The notes under the pieces: model-generated | What the model was told of the DNA's origin: nothing | What the model saw: only the letters and a program-made list of their open reading frames with translations | Databases searched by the model: none | Assembly: GCF_001463905.1 (NCBI RefSeq) | Contig: NZ_BBWR01000005.1 | Location: forward strand, 1-64,000 | Source: Aureimonas frigidaquae | Lineage (GTDB): Bacteria > Pseudomonadota > Alphaproteobacteria > Rhizobiales > Rhizobiaceae | Length of the DNA stretch: 64,000 nucleotides | Reading direction: 5' to 3' | Translations under genes and position numbers: made by a program | Shown here: one piece after another, positions 17,792 to 30,341 of the stretch | How the letters are laid out: each line of letters begins with the position of its first letter | How positions within the stretch are numbered: position 1 is the stretch's first letter

Positions 17792-17811
17792 TGTCTGAGA
17801 AAACCTTGAGT

Positions 17812-18348
17812 TTACTTGCCCTTGGTCTCGTAGCGCTCGATGGCTTCGCGGATCAGCCGCTTGGCCTCGTCCGAGCCGCCCCAGCCCTCGATCTTCACCC
17901 ACTTGCCGGGCTCCAGATCCTTGTAATGCTCGAAGAAGTGCTCGATCTGCTTGAGCGTGATGCCCGGCAGGTCCGTATGCTCGCGCACTTTTTCATAGCG
18001 CAGCGTCATGTCGGAGGAGGGCACCGCGATGACCTTCTCGTCCTGGCCCTTATTGTCCTCCATCTTGAGGACGCCGATCGGGCGGCAGGCGATCACGCAG
18101 CCCGGCAGGAGCGGGCGGGTGTTGCAGACGACGACGTCGATCGGGTCGCCATCATCCGACAGCGTGTGGGGCATGAAGCCGTAATTGCCCGGATAGACCA
18201 TCGGCGTGTAAAGAAACCGATCCACGAAGAGGGCGCCCGACTCCTTGTCCATCTCGTACTTGATGGGTTGGCCGCCGACCGGAACTTCGATGATTACATT
18301 GATGTCGTCCGGTGCGTTCTTGCCGCGCGGGATCGCCTCGATCTTCAT
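17812..18348 (-). CDS. ppa: Inorganic pyrophosphatase (family I)
   Basis: Hydrolyses pyrophosphate to phosphate in the cytoplasm, pulling biosynthetic reactions forward. The 178-residue length is that of the bacterial hexameric type. The signature [10 protein letters not shown] with its three metal-binding Asp is near residues 64-73, and [14 protein letters not shown] lies near 31. It stands alone with its own terminator downstream and is convergent with yggT-DUF167. Confidence 0.97.
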   Translation of the reverse strand: MKIEAIPRGKNAPDDINVIIEVPVGGQPIKYEMDKESGALFVDRFLYTPMVYPGNYGFMPHTLSDDGDPIDVVVCNTRPLLPGCVIACRPIGVLKMEDNKGQDEKVIAVPSSDMTLRYEKVREHTDLPGITLKQIEHFFEHYKDLEPGKWVKIEGWGGSDEAKRLIREAIERYETKGK

Positions 18349-18445
18349 GAGCTCGCATCCTGTTCAGTAAAATGGCTGTCTGTCTGTTGGCGTTCCTAAA
18401 GCAGAACGGCCCCGAGTGGAAGCGCTCGCCGCGCCTGGCAAACAA

Positions 18446-19105
18446 TCAGCCTTTGCGATGGTCCAGCCGGGCGACCAGACGGTCCCCACCCCATTGCAGA
18501 AGCCAGACCATGGCGACCAGCAGCGCCACCACGGCGATCATGACGTCGGTCTGGAAACGCTGGTAGCCATAGCGGATCGCCAGATCGCCGAGGCCACCGG
18601 CACCGATCGCGCCGGCCACCGCCGTGGCACCGACCAGCGTGACGAGGGTTACGACGAAGCCCGCGACAAGCCCCGGCAGCGCCTCCGGCACGAGGACCTC
18701 GCGCACGATGGTCCAGCGCGTCGCGCCCATGGCTCGGGCGGCCTCCACCAGATTGGGATCCACCTCGCGCAAGGAGACCTCGGCCATCCGGGCATAATAG
18801 GGAATGGCCGCGACCGACAGTGGCACGATGGCCGCCCATGTTCCGAGCGAGGTGCCGACCACGAGCCGCGTAAAGGGGATCAGCGCGACGAGCAGGATGA
18901 TGAAGGGCACCGAGCGGAAGGCGTTGACGAGCCCGCCCAGGAGCCAGTTGACGGAGCGCGAGCGCATGATGCCTCCGCGGTCGGTCAGGGTGAGTACCAG
19001 GCCGAGCGGCAGGCCGAAGATGAGCGATGCCAGCCCCGAAGCGCCGGTCATCAGCAGCGTCTCCTGCGTCGCGCGCAGCAACTGGTCGATCAGGACGGGG
19101 TTCAC
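18446..19105 (-). CDS. metI: Methionine ABC importer permease MetI
   Basis: A 219-residue inner-membrane permease with about five helices and the coupling loop LVEAARAMGATRWTIVREV near residues 128-146. RSVPFIILLVALIPFTRL is a hallmark of MetI proteins. Its start overlaps the metN stop by four bases. With MetN and MetQ it forms a methionine importer (D- and L-methionine in E. coli). The gene order here is metQ-metN-metI, reading on the minus strand. Confidence 0.95.
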   Translation of the reverse strand: MNPVLIDQLLRATQETLLMTGASGLASLIFGLPLGLVLTLTDRGGIMRSRSVNWLLGGLVNAFRSVPFIILLVALIPFTRLVVGTSLGTWAAIVPLSVAAIPYYARMAEVSLREVDPNLVEAARAMGATRWTIVREVLVPEALPGLVAGFVVTLVTLVGATAVAGAIGAGGLGDLAIRYGYQRFQTDVMIAVVALLVAMVWLLQWGGDRLVARLDHRKG

Positions 19106-20130
19106 GCGGAGAGTGCCTCGACATGGATCGCGGCCTCTGCCAGCGCAGCCTCGATGGCCGGGACGAGCATTGGCGTGCCGGGGCGCACGGCGATGAAGAG
19201 CCGGCCGACCGGCTGGCCCTGAATCTGCGTCATGTCGCCGCCGACGATGGCGATATCGGAATCGAAGCGCCTGGCGATGTCCGACAGGAACGGCTTTGCC
19301 GCAGCCTCGCCGCCGAGCTCCAGCCGGTAGAGACGCGTCATCGGCGCGGGGCGGTAGTCGACCGGCGCTTCGGGAAGAATGGCGGCAAGCAGTCCGCGCG
19401 TTTCGCGGGCCTGCGGATTGGCGAAGACCTGCCAGGTTTCGCCCTGTTCCACCACGCGGCCGCCATCCAGCACGAGGACCCTTCCTGCGATGCGCCGCAC
19501 GACATCCATCTCGTGCGTGATGAGCGCGATGGTCAGGCCGAGGCGCCGGTTGATATCGGCCAAGAGCTCCAGGATCTGTTCCGTCGTTTCCGGATCGAGG
19601 GCGGATGTCGCCTCGTCCGACAGGAGGAGGACCGGGTCCGCCGCCAGCGCGCGGGCAATGCCGACACGTTGCTTCTGGCCGCCGGAGAGCTGCGCCGGAT
19701 AGCGATCGCCCCGGCCGGAAAGCCCGACCAGATCCAGAAGCGCCGCCACCCTGCGGCCGCGTTCGGACCTAAGCAGGCCGGCGATCTTCAAAGGCAGGGC
19801 GATATTTTCGGCCGCGGTCCGGTTGGCGAGGAGATTGAAGTGCTGGAACACCATGCCGATGCGCCGTCGCACCGGCTGGAGCTGTGTTTCGGACAGGGCT
19901 TCGATGGCCTGCCCCTCCACCTCGACCGTCCCCGCATCCGGCCGCTCAAGGCCGTTGATACAGCGAATGAGGGTGGATTTGCCCGCGCCGGACCGGCCGA
20001 TGATTCCGACGATCTCGCCCCGCTGGATCGACAGGTCGATCCCGGACAGGGCAGCATGCGTTCCGAATCGCTTGGAGACGCCGGACAGGCGCAGGATCGG
20101 CGTCTCCGGCCGGGCGGGCGGATGATCCAT
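19102..20130 (-). CDS. metN: Methionine ABC importer ATPase MetN
   Basis: A 342-residue ATPase. Walker A GRSGAGKST is near residues 45-53, signature LSGGQKQR near 149, Walker B VLLLSDEATSALD near 167-179 and the switch His in ITHEMDVV. Residues about 265-342 form the C-terminal NIL domain (LYRLELGGEAAAKPFLS), which binds methionine and inhibits transport in E. coli MetN, so feedback control is expected. The ATG at 20130 is eight bases after the metQ stop. Confidence 0.95.
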   Translation of the reverse strand: MDHPPARPETPILRLSGVSKRFGTHAALSGIDLSIQRGEIVGIIGRSGAGKSTLIRCINGLERPDAGTVEVEGQAIEALSETQLQPVRRRIGMVFQHFNLLANRTAAENIALPLKIAGLLRSERGRRVAALLDLVGLSGRGDRYPAQLSGGQKQRVGIARALAADPVLLLSDEATSALDPETTEQILELLADINRRLGLTIALITHEMDVVRRIAGRVLVLDGGRVVEQGETWQVFANPQARETRGLLAAILPEAPVDYRPAPMTRLYRLELGGEAAAKPFLSDIARRFDSDIAIVGGDMTQIQGQPVGRLFIAVRPGTPMLVPAIEAALAEAAIHVEALSA

Positions 20131-20137
20131 CGGCAGC

Positions 20138-20950
20138 TTAAAAGGCCGGAAGGGCCGCGCCCTTATAGGCCGCCTCCAGAGCCGCGGCCACGGCCGGGTT
20201 CTGATAGGATGCGACAAGGGCGGCAACCCAGGGTTCATCCTTGTCGGCCGAGCGGACTGCGATGATGTTGCGGTAGGGGTTGTCGTCCAGGGATTCGACG
20301 GCGATCCGGTCCTTCTGCGGATCGAGGCCGCTCTTGAAGGCCCAGTCCGTATTTACCACCGCAGCGTCGAGATCGTCGATCGAGCGGCCGACAATGCCGG
20401 CATCCAGTTCCTGGACGCGGATGTTCTTCGGGTTTTCCGTGATGTCGAGCGCGGTGGCCAGAACACCGGCGCCGTCGCGCAGCGTGACCAGCCCCTGGTC
20501 TGCCAGGAGCTTCAATGCACGGCCGCCATTGGAGGGATCGTTCGGAATGCCGATGGTGGCGCCGTCCGGTATCTCGGCCACGCTCGCATGCTTGCGGGAG
20601 TAGAGGCCGATCGGCTGGATCAGCGTGTAGCCGGCCGCCTCCAGCGCGTAGCCATGCTGCTCGATCTGCGCGTCGAGATAGGGCTGATGCTGGAAGGCGT
20701 TGGCGTCGATCTCGTTATTGGCGAGCGCCTCGTTGGGCTGGATGTAATCCGAGAAGAGGACGGTCTGAAGCGTCAGCCCGTGCTTGGCGGCTTCCGCCTT
20801 CACCACCTCGAAGACCTGCTCGTCCTCGCCGGCCATGATGCCGATGCGCACGGTCTGATCGGCCTGCGCACTGAAGGGCAGGGCAAGGCTGGATGCCAGG
20901 GCGATGGCGGCCAGAAGGCCGCGACGGGACAGAAGATGGGTCATGGTCAT
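20138..20950 (-). CDS. metQ: Methionine-binding protein MetQ
   Basis: A 270-residue periplasmic NlpA/MetQ-family protein. The signal peptide covers about residues 1-28 (hydrophobic core AIALASSLALPFSAQA) and has no lipobox cysteine, so it is a soluble rather than lipid-anchored form. TVRIGIMAGEDEQ opens the mature part, and NAFQHQPYLD near residue 100 is the family signature. It is the first gene of metQNI. No SAM-type riboswitch is evident in the leader, so control, if any, is likely by a protein or small RNA. Confidence 0.93.
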   Translation of the reverse strand: MTMTHLLSRRGLLAAIALASSLALPFSAQADQTVRIGIMAGEDEQVFEVVKAEAAKHGLTLQTVLFSDYIQPNEALANNEIDANAFQHQPYLDAQIEQHGYALEAAGYTLIQPIGLYSRKHASVAEIPDGATIGIPNDPSNGGRALKLLADQGLVTLRDGAGVLATALDITENPKNIRVQELDAGIVGRSIDDLDAAVVNTDWAFKSGLDPQKDRIAVESLDDNPYRNIIAVRSADKDEPWVAALVASYQNPAVAAALEAAYKGAALPAF

Positions 20951-21095
20951 GTGACAGTCTCGGTCGTGTGGCGGGCTGGTGCCCGGATGCGGCCAATAGA
21001 CCCCGTGGAGCGCCGTCCCGCAAAGGATGGCATTGCGCAGTTCGACGCCAGCGCGAAAAAATCGCAACGCAACCGTTCGGTCTGCAAGAGATGCG

Positions 21096-21120
21096 GTGCG
21101 GGCCGAAGGACGGCCCGCAC
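21096..21120 (-). terminator. Hairpin downstream of typA
   Basis: A perfect 10-bp stem GTGCGGGCCG/CGGCCCGCAC with loop AAGGA, 12 bases past the typA stop on the minus strand. It is not followed by a U-run, so it may act as a transcript-end stabiliser or a weak terminator between typA and metQ. Confidence 0.5.
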
Positions 21121-21132
21121 CCAAGCCTTGTC

Positions 21133-22965
21133 TCAGGCGGCGGCCTTGCGGCTCTTTTCGAAGCGCTTGCGCTCGTTCGGATCGAGATAGAGCTTGCGCA
21201 GGCGGATGTTCTTCGGCGTCACCTCGACCAGCTCGTCGTCCTGGATCCAGGACAAAGCGCGATCCAGCGTCATGCGGATGGGCGGGGTCAGCTTGACGGC
21301 CTCGTCCTTGCCGGCGGCGCGGATGTTGGTGAGCTTCTTGCCCTTCAAGACGTTGACCTCGAGGTCGTTGTCCCGCGTGTGGATGCCGATGATCATCCCC
21401 TCATAGACCTTCACGCCCGGATCGATGATCATCGGTCCGCGGTCCTCGAGGTTGAACATGGCATAGGCCACGGCCTCGCCCGACTCGTTGGAGATCAGGA
21501 CGCCGTTGATGCGGCCCGCAAGAGCGCCCTTGTAGGGCTGGTAGGAGTGGAAGAGCCGGTTCATCACGGCCGTGCCGCGCGTGTCGGTCAACAGCTCCGA
21601 CTGATAGCCGATCAGGCCGCGCGTCGGCGCATGGAAGACGAGACGCTGGCGCCCGCCGCCCGAAGGCCGCAGCTCGACCATCTCGGCCTTGCGCTCGCTC
21701 ATCTTCTGCACGACGATGCCGGAATGCTCCTCGTCCACGTCGACGACGACTTCCTCGATCGGCTCCAGCGTGTCGCCGGTGGCCTCGTCCTTCTGCATGA
21801 CGACGCGGGGGCGCGAGACGCCGATCTCGAAGCCTTCACGGCGCATGGTCTCGATCAGAACGGCAAGCTGCAATTCGCCGCGGCCGGACACGAAGAAGGA
21901 ATCCTTGTCTTCCGATTCCTCGATTTTCAGCGCCACATTGCCTTCCGCTTCCTTCATCAGGCGGTCGCGGATGACGCGGCTCGTCACCTTGTCACCCTCG
22001 GTCCCGGCGAGCGGGCTGTCATTGACGATGAAGGACATGGTGACCGTCGGCGGATCGATCGGCTGGGCTTCCAGCGCCTCGGTCACCTGCGGATCGCAAT
22101 AGGTGTCGGCGACCGTGCCCTTGGACAGGCCGGCAATGGCGACGATGTCGCCGGCTTCGGCGTAATCCACCGGCTGGCGTTCCAGGCCACGGAAGGCCAG
22201 GATCTTGGAGATGCGGCCGTTTTCGAGCTGCGTGCCGTCGCGGCTCAGGACCTTCACGGCCTGGTTCGGGCGGATGGAGCCGGACTGGATGCGGCCGGTG
22301 ATCAGGCGCCCCAGGAACGGATTGGCCTCCAGGATGGTGCCGATCATGCGGAACGGCTCGTCCTTGCCGCCGGTGGCCGGCGCGGGAACGTGGTCGAGGA
22401 TCAGGTCGAAGAGCGGGGCGAGCCCCTGGTCCTGCGGGCCGTCCGGCGCATCGGCCATCCAGCCGCCGCGGCCCGAACCGTAGAGGACCGGGAAGTCGAG
22501 CTGCTCTTCGGTCGCGTCAAGCGCGACGAACAGATCGAAGATCTCGTTCAGCACTTCCTCGTGCCGCTCGTCCGGGCGGTCGATCTTGTTGATCGCCACG
22601 ATAGGCTTGAGGCCGACCTTCAGCGCCTTGGACAGCACGAACTTGGTCTGCGGCATCGGGCCTTCCGACGCATCGACCAGGATGACGGCGCCGTCCACCA
22701 TGTTGAGGATGCGCTCGACCTCGCCGCCGAAGTCGGCGTGGCCCGGCGTATCGACGATGTTGATGCGCGTGTCCTTCCACTCGACCGACGTCGCCTTGGC
22801 AAGGATGGTGATGCCACGCTCTTTTTCGAGGTCGTTGGAGTCCATGGCGCGTTCCTCGACGCGCTGGTTCTCACGCACAGAGCCGGACTGGGCGAGGAGC
22901 TTGTCGACAAGCGTCGTCTTGCCATGGTCGACGTGGGCAATGATCGCGATGTTGCGAAGCTTCAT
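21133..22965 (-). CDS. typA: Ribosome-associated GTPase TypA/BipA
   Basis: A 610-residue translational GTPase of the EF-G superfamily. G1 AHVDHGKT is at residues 9-16, G2 within ERGITI, G3 [12 protein letters not shown] near 76 and G4 NKID near 130. The later EF-G-like domains and a C-terminal domain unique to BipA ([19 protein letters not shown], in outline) are all present. It assists 50S assembly and growth under cold or stress. The ATG at 22965 gives the family start [15 protein letters not shown]. Monocistronic with a hairpin after the stop. Confidence 0.97.
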   Translation of the reverse strand: MKLRNIAIIAHVDHGKTTLVDKLLAQSGSVRENQRVEERAMDSNDLEKERGITILAKATSVEWKDTRINIVDTPGHADFGGEVERILNMVDGAVILVDASEGPMPQTKFVLSKALKVGLKPIVAINKIDRPDERHEEVLNEIFDLFVALDATEEQLDFPVLYGSGRGGWMADAPDGPQDQGLAPLFDLILDHVPAPATGGKDEPFRMIGTILEANPFLGRLITGRIQSGSIRPNQAVKVLSRDGTQLENGRISKILAFRGLERQPVDYAEAGDIVAIAGLSKGTVADTYCDPQVTEALEAQPIDPPTVTMSFIVNDSPLAGTEGDKVTSRVIRDRLMKEAEGNVALKIEESEDKDSFFVSGRGELQLAVLIETMRREGFEIGVSRPRVVMQKDEATGDTLEPIEEVVVDVDEEHSGIVVQKMSERKAEMVELRPSGGGRQRLVFHAPTRGLIGYQSELLTDTRGTAVMNRLFHSYQPYKGALAGRINGVLISNESGEAVAYAMFNLEDRGPMIIDPGVKVYEGMIIGIHTRDNDLEVNVLKGKKLTNIRAAGKDEAVKLTPPIRMTLDRALSWIQDDELVEVTPKNIRLRKLYLDPNERKRFEKSRKAAA

Positions 22966-23222
22966 GAAATCTCGCTCGGGGTAGGGCATCGGACCGACAG
23001 GACGTATCCGGTCTTCGGGGCTTCCGACGCGTAAACAATGGTTCGGACTGCACCGGTTCCGCCCCGATGCCTTCCCGAAAGGCTTCAAGCACACCAAAGG
23101 CACTCCCCCGGGCGGGAAAGCACCTTCGATACGACAATGCCCTTCATTCGATGGGCGCGTCATACACCATTATTCGCAACTGCGAAAGTGGCGCCGTGAC
23201 ACAAGCCCGTTCCGAGCGCCGA

Positions 23223-25268
23223 TCAGGCGAGCCCGCGCTTGCGCATCAGGGCGCCCGTCTGCGGCATGCGCCCGCGGAACTCCGTGTAGAGCGCCTCCGG
23301 CGGGCGGCTGTTTCCGGCGGCATAGACATGCCGGTGCAAACGCTCGGCGAGGGCGGGGTCGAAGGGATCGCCGCTTTGCGTGAAGGCCTCGAAGGCGTCG
23401 GCATCCAGGACCTCCGACCACATGTAGGAATAGTAGCCGGCCGAATAGCCGTCGCCCGAGAAGACATGCGCAAAATGCGGCGAGCGGTGGCGCATGTTGA
23501 TCGCCTCCGGCATGCCGAGGCCACGCAGAAGCTCCGCCTCTTCCGCGATGGGGTCGGCCGGCGCATCGGGGCGGTCGTGCAGCGCCAGGTCGACCAGGGC
23601 CGAGGCGGTGAATTCGACCGTGTCGAAGCCCGCATCCACGTTGCGCGTGGCGTTCATCGCATCCAGCAAAGCGGTCGGAAGCGGGGCTCCGGTGTCCACA
23701 TGGCGCGCATGACGCTCCAGGATCTGCGGCACGGTCAGCCAGTGCTCGTAGAGCTGCGAGGGCAGCTCGACGAAATCGCGTGAGACGGCCGTTCCCGACA
23801 GGGACGGCCATGTCACATCCGACAGGAGCCCGTGCAGCGCATGGCCGAACTCGTGGAACAGCGTGCGTGCATCGTCGATGGACAGGAGTGCGGGCGTGCC
23901 CTCGGCCGGCTTGGCGAAGTTGCAGATATTGTAGATGATCGGCAGGTGGCCGCCATCGAGCTTGTCCTGCGAGCGCAGGCTGCTCATCCAGGCGCCCGAG
24001 CGCTTGGATGGGCGGCTGAAATAATCGCCGATGAACAGGCCGACCGGCGTTCCATCCGCGCGCTCGACGGCAAAGACCCGCGCATCCTTATGCCAGGCGC
24101 GGGCATCCGGCAGCGGGCGGAAGCACAGGCCGAACAGGCGGCCCGCCACATCGAAGGCAGCCTCGATCATGCGTTCGAGCTGGAAGTAGGGCTTGAGCGC
24201 ACCTTCGTCGAAGGCGTATTCGGACTGGCGCCGCCGTTCGGCCCAGTACCGCCAGTCGGCCGCTGCCAGCGGCGCGTTGCCGCCCTGTCCGGCGGCGAGC
24301 GATGACAGGCGCTCCGCATCCTGCAGGGCGCGCTCGCGCGCCTTGTGCCAGACCTCCGTCAGAAGGGTGCGGACGGCCTGCGGCGTCTGAGCCATCGTGT
24401 CCGCCAGCTTGTAGGCCGCAAAGCTCTCATAGCCGAGGAGCTGTGCCTTCTGTGCGCGCAGGCCAAGCATTTCGGCGATGATCGGCCGGTTGTCGTGCGG
24501 GCCCTCATGCTCCCCGCGCAAGATCCAGGCGGCATAGGCCGCCTCACGCAGGGCCGCGTCCGGGCAATAGGTGAGGAAGGGGACGATGATGGAGCGCGAC
24601 AGGGTCACCACACCGCCCTCCAGCCCGCGTTCGGCGGCGGCGTCGCGCATGGCGCCCGACAACCAGTCCGGCACCTGTGCCAGCACGTCGGCATCGACGG
24701 GGAGGGCAAAGGACCGCTCGTCGGCCAGGACGTTCTGGGCGAAGGCCGTGCCGAGTTCCGACAGGCGGGCGTTCAGCTCCGACAGGCGATCGCGCGCCGC
24801 ACCCTCCAGCCGCGCGCCGCTGCGCACGAAGCCGAGATGGGTCCGTTCCAGAAGACGCAGCGCTTCCGCGTCGAGCCCGAGCGACTGGCGTTCCGCATAA
24901 AGCCTGTCGATCCGGTCGAACAGGGCGGCGTTGAGCGAGATCGCGGAATTGTGGCGTGACAGTTCGGGCGAGACGGCGCGCTCCACGGCCTGCAGCGCAT
25001 CGTTCGTATCGGCGCCGGCCAGCGCGTAGAAGGTGGCCGCCACCCGCCGCAGCAATCCACCCGAGCGCTCCATGGCGGCGATCGTGTTCATGAAGTCGGG
25101 CGGGGAGGCCTGGCCGGCAATGGCGTCGATCTCGGCCCGATGCTGCGCCATGGCGGCCTCGAAGGCGGGGCGGAACAGGTCCGGTGTGAGCCGCGCGAAG
25201 TCCGGAAGCCCGTGCGGCGCGTCGAAATCGAAGAGCGCAGGATGAAAGACCGTATCGGTTCCGTTCAT
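23223..25268 (-). CDS. M3-family metallopeptidase (Dcp/oligopeptidase A type)
   Basis: A 681-residue zinc peptidase. HEFGHALHG near residues 471-479 provides the two zinc His and catalytic Glu, and the third ligand Glu lies about 28 residues on, in FVELPSQLYEHW. There is no signal peptide, so it is probably cytoplasmic and degrades oligopeptides or cleaved signal peptides. The C-terminus carries GYSAGYYSYMWSEVLDADAF in outline, typical of the family. Dcp and PrlC/OpdA cannot be separated by eye. It stands alone and is divergent from the marR-type gene. Confidence 0.93.
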   Translation of the reverse strand: MNGTDTVFHPALFDFDAPHGLPDFARLTPDLFRPAFEAAMAQHRAEIDAIAGQASPPDFMNTIAAMERSGGLLRRVAATFYALAGADTNDALQAVERAVSPELSRHNSAISLNAALFDRIDRLYAERQSLGLDAEALRLLERTHLGFVRSGARLEGAARDRLSELNARLSELGTAFAQNVLADERSFALPVDADVLAQVPDWLSGAMRDAAAERGLEGGVVTLSRSIIVPFLTYCPDAALREAAYAAWILRGEHEGPHDNRPIIAEMLGLRAQKAQLLGYESFAAYKLADTMAQTPQAVRTLLTEVWHKARERALQDAERLSSLAAGQGGNAPLAAADWRYWAERRRQSEYAFDEGALKPYFQLERMIEAAFDVAGRLFGLCFRPLPDARAWHKDARVFAVERADGTPVGLFIGDYFSRPSKRSGAWMSSLRSQDKLDGGHLPIIYNICNFAKPAEGTPALLSIDDARTLFHEFGHALHGLLSDVTWPSLSGTAVSRDFVELPSQLYEHWLTVPQILERHARHVDTGAPLPTALLDAMNATRNVDAGFDTVEFTASALVDLALHDRPDAPADPIAEEAELLRGLGMPEAINMRHRSPHFAHVFSGDGYSAGYYSYMWSEVLDADAFEAFTQSGDPFDPALAERLHRHVYAAGNSRPPEALYTEFRGRMPQTGALMRKRGLA

Positions 25269-25444
25269 GAGCGTATCAGTTCCTTCGAGAAGGGTATCGG
25301 GCAGGCGAAGCTGTGCCGCATCGGCGACTCGCCCCGATGCGGATTGTTTTGCCGACAGTTAGGAATTGTCATGGATAGATGAAATGCCGTAAGCGAAAAA
25401 GGCTGGAAAGGCTTGGGCGCCGCGGCAAGCGTGAAGGGATGCAC

Positions 25445-25948
25445 GTGACGGAATATACTTCTGGCAATACCCTGGGTTTTCTCCTTGCCGATGATGCGCG
25501 GCTGTACCGCCAGGCGTTCGAGCGGGCAGTGGCGGAGAACGGCCATGGGCTGACCCCGGGCGAGGTGCGCACATTGGGCCATGCCATGCGCTACAGCGGA
25601 TCGCGCCAGGCCATCCTTGCCGAGCGGATGGGGATCGAGCCGATGACGCTGTCGGCCTATCTGGACCGGCTGGAAGCGCGCCAGCTCATCCGCCGCGAGG
25701 TCGACCGCACGGACCGGCGCGCCAAGATCATCCACCCGACCGAAAGCGCGGTGAAGCTGATGCGCGAGATCGCGCCGACATTCCAGCGCGTCTACGACGA
25801 GGCGACACGCGGCCTCGATCCGGACGATATGCGCGTCTGCGTGAAGGTGCTCATGGCGCTGCGCTCCAACCTGACCAGCGATCCCGAGCTTCTGGGCAGC
25901 ATGGAGCCGCTGACGGCGGAAGAGCTGACGGGCCGGCCCGTCCTGTGA
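25445..25948 (+). CDS. MarR-family transcriptional regulator
   Basis: About 167 residues with a winged helix at 45-110: ILAERMGIEPMTLSAYLDRLE is the DNA-reading part (outline), followed by a basic wing with RREVDRTDRRAKIIH. The GTG at 25445 is preferred since AAGGGA ends five bases before it. An in-frame ATG at 25439 abuts that site directly. It ends four bases before the start of the Bcr/CflA exporter, so it probably represses the two-gene unit until a toxic ligand binds. Confidence 0.9.
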   Translation: MTEYTSGNTLGFLLADDARLYRQAFERAVAENGHGLTPGEVRTLGHAMRYSGSRQAILAERMGIEPMTLSAYLDRLEARQLIRREVDRTDRRAKIIHPTESAVKLMREIAPTFQRVYDEATRGLDPDDMRVCVKVLMALRSNLTSDPELLGSMEPLTAEELTGRPVL

Positions 25949-25952
25949 TGTC

Positions 25953-27129
25953 ATGACGCGCCGCATGTCGGAGCGGCGCACCAGCGCCATTGGCGGCATG
26001 CTCGTCGCGATCGGCCCCATCTCCATGGCGCTCTACACCCCCGCCATGCCGGACCTTGCCCGCGCCTTCGACACGAGCCCCGCGCTCGTCAATCTGACGC
26101 TCACCCTCTACTTCGCCGGATTTGCCATCACGCAACTCGTCTGCGGCCCCATGTCGGACGCGCTGGGACGCCGCCGCACCACGGTCCTGTTCATGGCGCT
26201 CTACATGGTCGGCGCCCTGGCCGCGGTGCTGGCCCCGACCATCGGCTGGCTCCTGGCGGCGCGGCTTCTGCAGGGGGTCGGCGCCTCGGTCGGGGTGGCC
26301 ACGGCGCGCGCCATCGTCCGCGATCAGTTCACGGGCGAGACATCCTCCCGGATCATGAGCACGATCGGCATGATCCTGGCGCTCGGTCCGGCCGTCGCGC
26401 CGACCATCGGCGGCTTCACGCTGGGCCTCGCCGGCTGGCATGCGATCTTCGTGCTGATGCTGTTCTTCGGGCTGGCCGTCATCGGTATCGTCCTTGCCGC
26501 CATGCGGGAGACGACGGAGCCGGACGCCGCGCTCCTGCAGCCGCGCGCCATCATGGCCGCCTATGGGCTGCTGCTGCGCAGCCGCATCTTAGTCTGCTGT
26601 TGCCTGGTGCTCGGCGGCTCGATCGGCGCGCTTTACAGCTGGGCGACCATTTTGCCCTTCGTGCTCATCGACCGCGCCGGGCTGACGCCCCAACAGTTCG
26701 GCCTCGGCATGCTGGCGCAATCGGGCATGTTCTTCCTCGGCAGCACGAGCGCGCGCATCGGCATGCGCTGGGTGCCGGCGCGCCGCCTGGTGGCGCCGGG
26801 GCTGGCGATGATCGGGCTTGGCGGCATTCTCCTGATCGTGGTGCTCGGTCTGCGCGCGCCAGCCTATCTGGAGGTGATGGCGCCGATCGGACTCTATGCT
26901 TTCGGCATCGGCTGCGCCATGCCCGCCATGACCACCATGGCCCTGGCGCCGTTTCCGCAGATGGCAGGCTCGGCCGCCGCGATGATGGGTTTCATGCAGA
27001 TGGGCGCGGGACTGGTCGGCGGTCTTGCCGCGGCAGCCATTCCCGATCCGGTCCTGGCCCTGCGCATCATCGTCCCGACGCTGGCGCTGATCGCCATCCT
27101 GGCCTATCTGGCGCTACCGCGGGGCCCGC

Positions 27130-27155
<26 letters not shown>
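25953..27155 (+). CDS. MFS drug efflux transporter, Bcr/CflA type
   Basis: A 400-residue protein with 12 predicted helices. Motif [11 protein letters not shown] lies between helices 2 and 3, and the N-terminal [18 protein letters not shown] segment is characteristic of the Bcr/CflA branch of DHA1 antiporters. It is paired with the MarR-type regulator four bases upstream. The last 26 bases overlap antisense with the 3' end of the convergent luciferase-like gene. Substrate unknown. Confidence 0.92.
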
Positions 27156-28140
<985 letters not shown>

Positions 28141-28258
28141 AAGGATACCTTCACAACGTTACGACACCATCTGGTGATTGTGCCGGCCGATGTGAAGACG
28201 CGCCGTGGCCGCCACCCTGCGCGCCGTGGCGAAGGGTGGCGTCATGATGCGAAGCGCT

Positions 28259-29479
<1,221 letters not shown>

Positions 29480-29693
29480 TCTGCTCACTTTCCCTTGCGT
29501 CTCCGGCCGTGGTCGCGGGGAGCCGTCCGCTCCCGCCTGCCGGCAGCCTGGCGTTATCGTGACAGGGGCTCTACAGGAAGAGGGCAGCGCTGAAAAGTTC
29601 GAACGCGTGGCGCGCCCCAGCGCCCGGCCTCTTCAAAGACGCGATCGGTCGGGGTACAAGCGCCGCCGTGCCAGTTTTTGGAGCGCGCGCCGC

Positions 29694-30332
29694 ATGACCT
29701 TCCTTCCCGATACTGCAGCGCTCGCCTCCTTTGCGCTGGCGTCTTTCGTCCTGGCGATCACGCCGGGGCCGGACATGATGCTGTTCCTGTCACGCACGGT
29801 GGCGCAGGGGCGTCTGGCTGGCTTTGCCTCCATGCTCGGTGCGGTCAGCGGCATCGTCGTCCATACGACCCTGGTGGCGCTGGGCCTGGCGGCCCTTCTG
29901 GCGGCATCGCCGCAAGCCTTCACCGTGCTCAAGCTCGCCGGCGTCGCCTATCTCGTCTATCTTGCGGTGCAGGCGGTGCGCCACGGATCGGCCCTGTCGG
30001 TGGACGAGCGCAAGAGCCGGCCGCTGGGCTTCTGGCACAACTGGCGCGCCGGTTTTGCGGTCAATCTCCTGAACCCGAAGATCATCCTCTTCTTCCTGAC
30101 ATTCCTGCCGCAATTCGTGGCCGCGAGCGATCCGAACGCCGCCGGCAAGCTGGCCTTTCTCGGCGCGCTTTTCGTGGTCGTGGGCGTGGCGGTCGGTGCC
30201 GTGATCATCCTGATGGCCGAGCAGGCCACGGCTTTGATCCGTCAGAGCCCCAAGGCGACCCGCGCGCTCGACTGGGTCTTCGCGTCGGTCTTTTCCGCCT
30301 TTGCCATCAAGCTCATGCTCGCGCGGGTCTGA
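29694..30332 (+). CDS. LysE/RhtB-family amino-acid exporter
   Basis: A 212-residue inner-membrane protein with about six helices. AITPGPDMMLFLSRTVAQGR near residues 20-39 is the family signature, and NPKIILFFLTFLPQFV near 130 is the second conserved segment. These exporters release amino acids such as lysine, threonine or homoserine lactones. The substrate here is unknown. It ends nine bases before the convergent gst gene. Confidence 0.93.
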   Translation: MTFLPDTAALASFALASFVLAITPGPDMMLFLSRTVAQGRLAGFASMLGAVSGIVVHTTLVALGLAALLAASPQAFTVLKLAGVAYLVYLAVQAVRHGSALSVDERKSRPLGFWHNWRAGFAVNLLNPKIILFFLTFLPQFVAASDPNAAGKLAFLGALFVVVGVAVGAVIILMAEQATALIRQSPKATRALDWVFASVFSAFAIKLMLARV

Positions 30333-30341
30333 GGCGGCCCG

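Noticed and set aside
20951-21095. Possible SAM riboswitch in front of metQNI
   Set aside because: I looked for conserved SAM-II type core sequences on the minus strand and did not find them. Only ordinary leader sequence is seen.
20893-23034. A 713-codon plus-strand open frame opposite typA
   Set aside because: Shadow of the TypA gene. No motif and an unnatural amino-acid mix.
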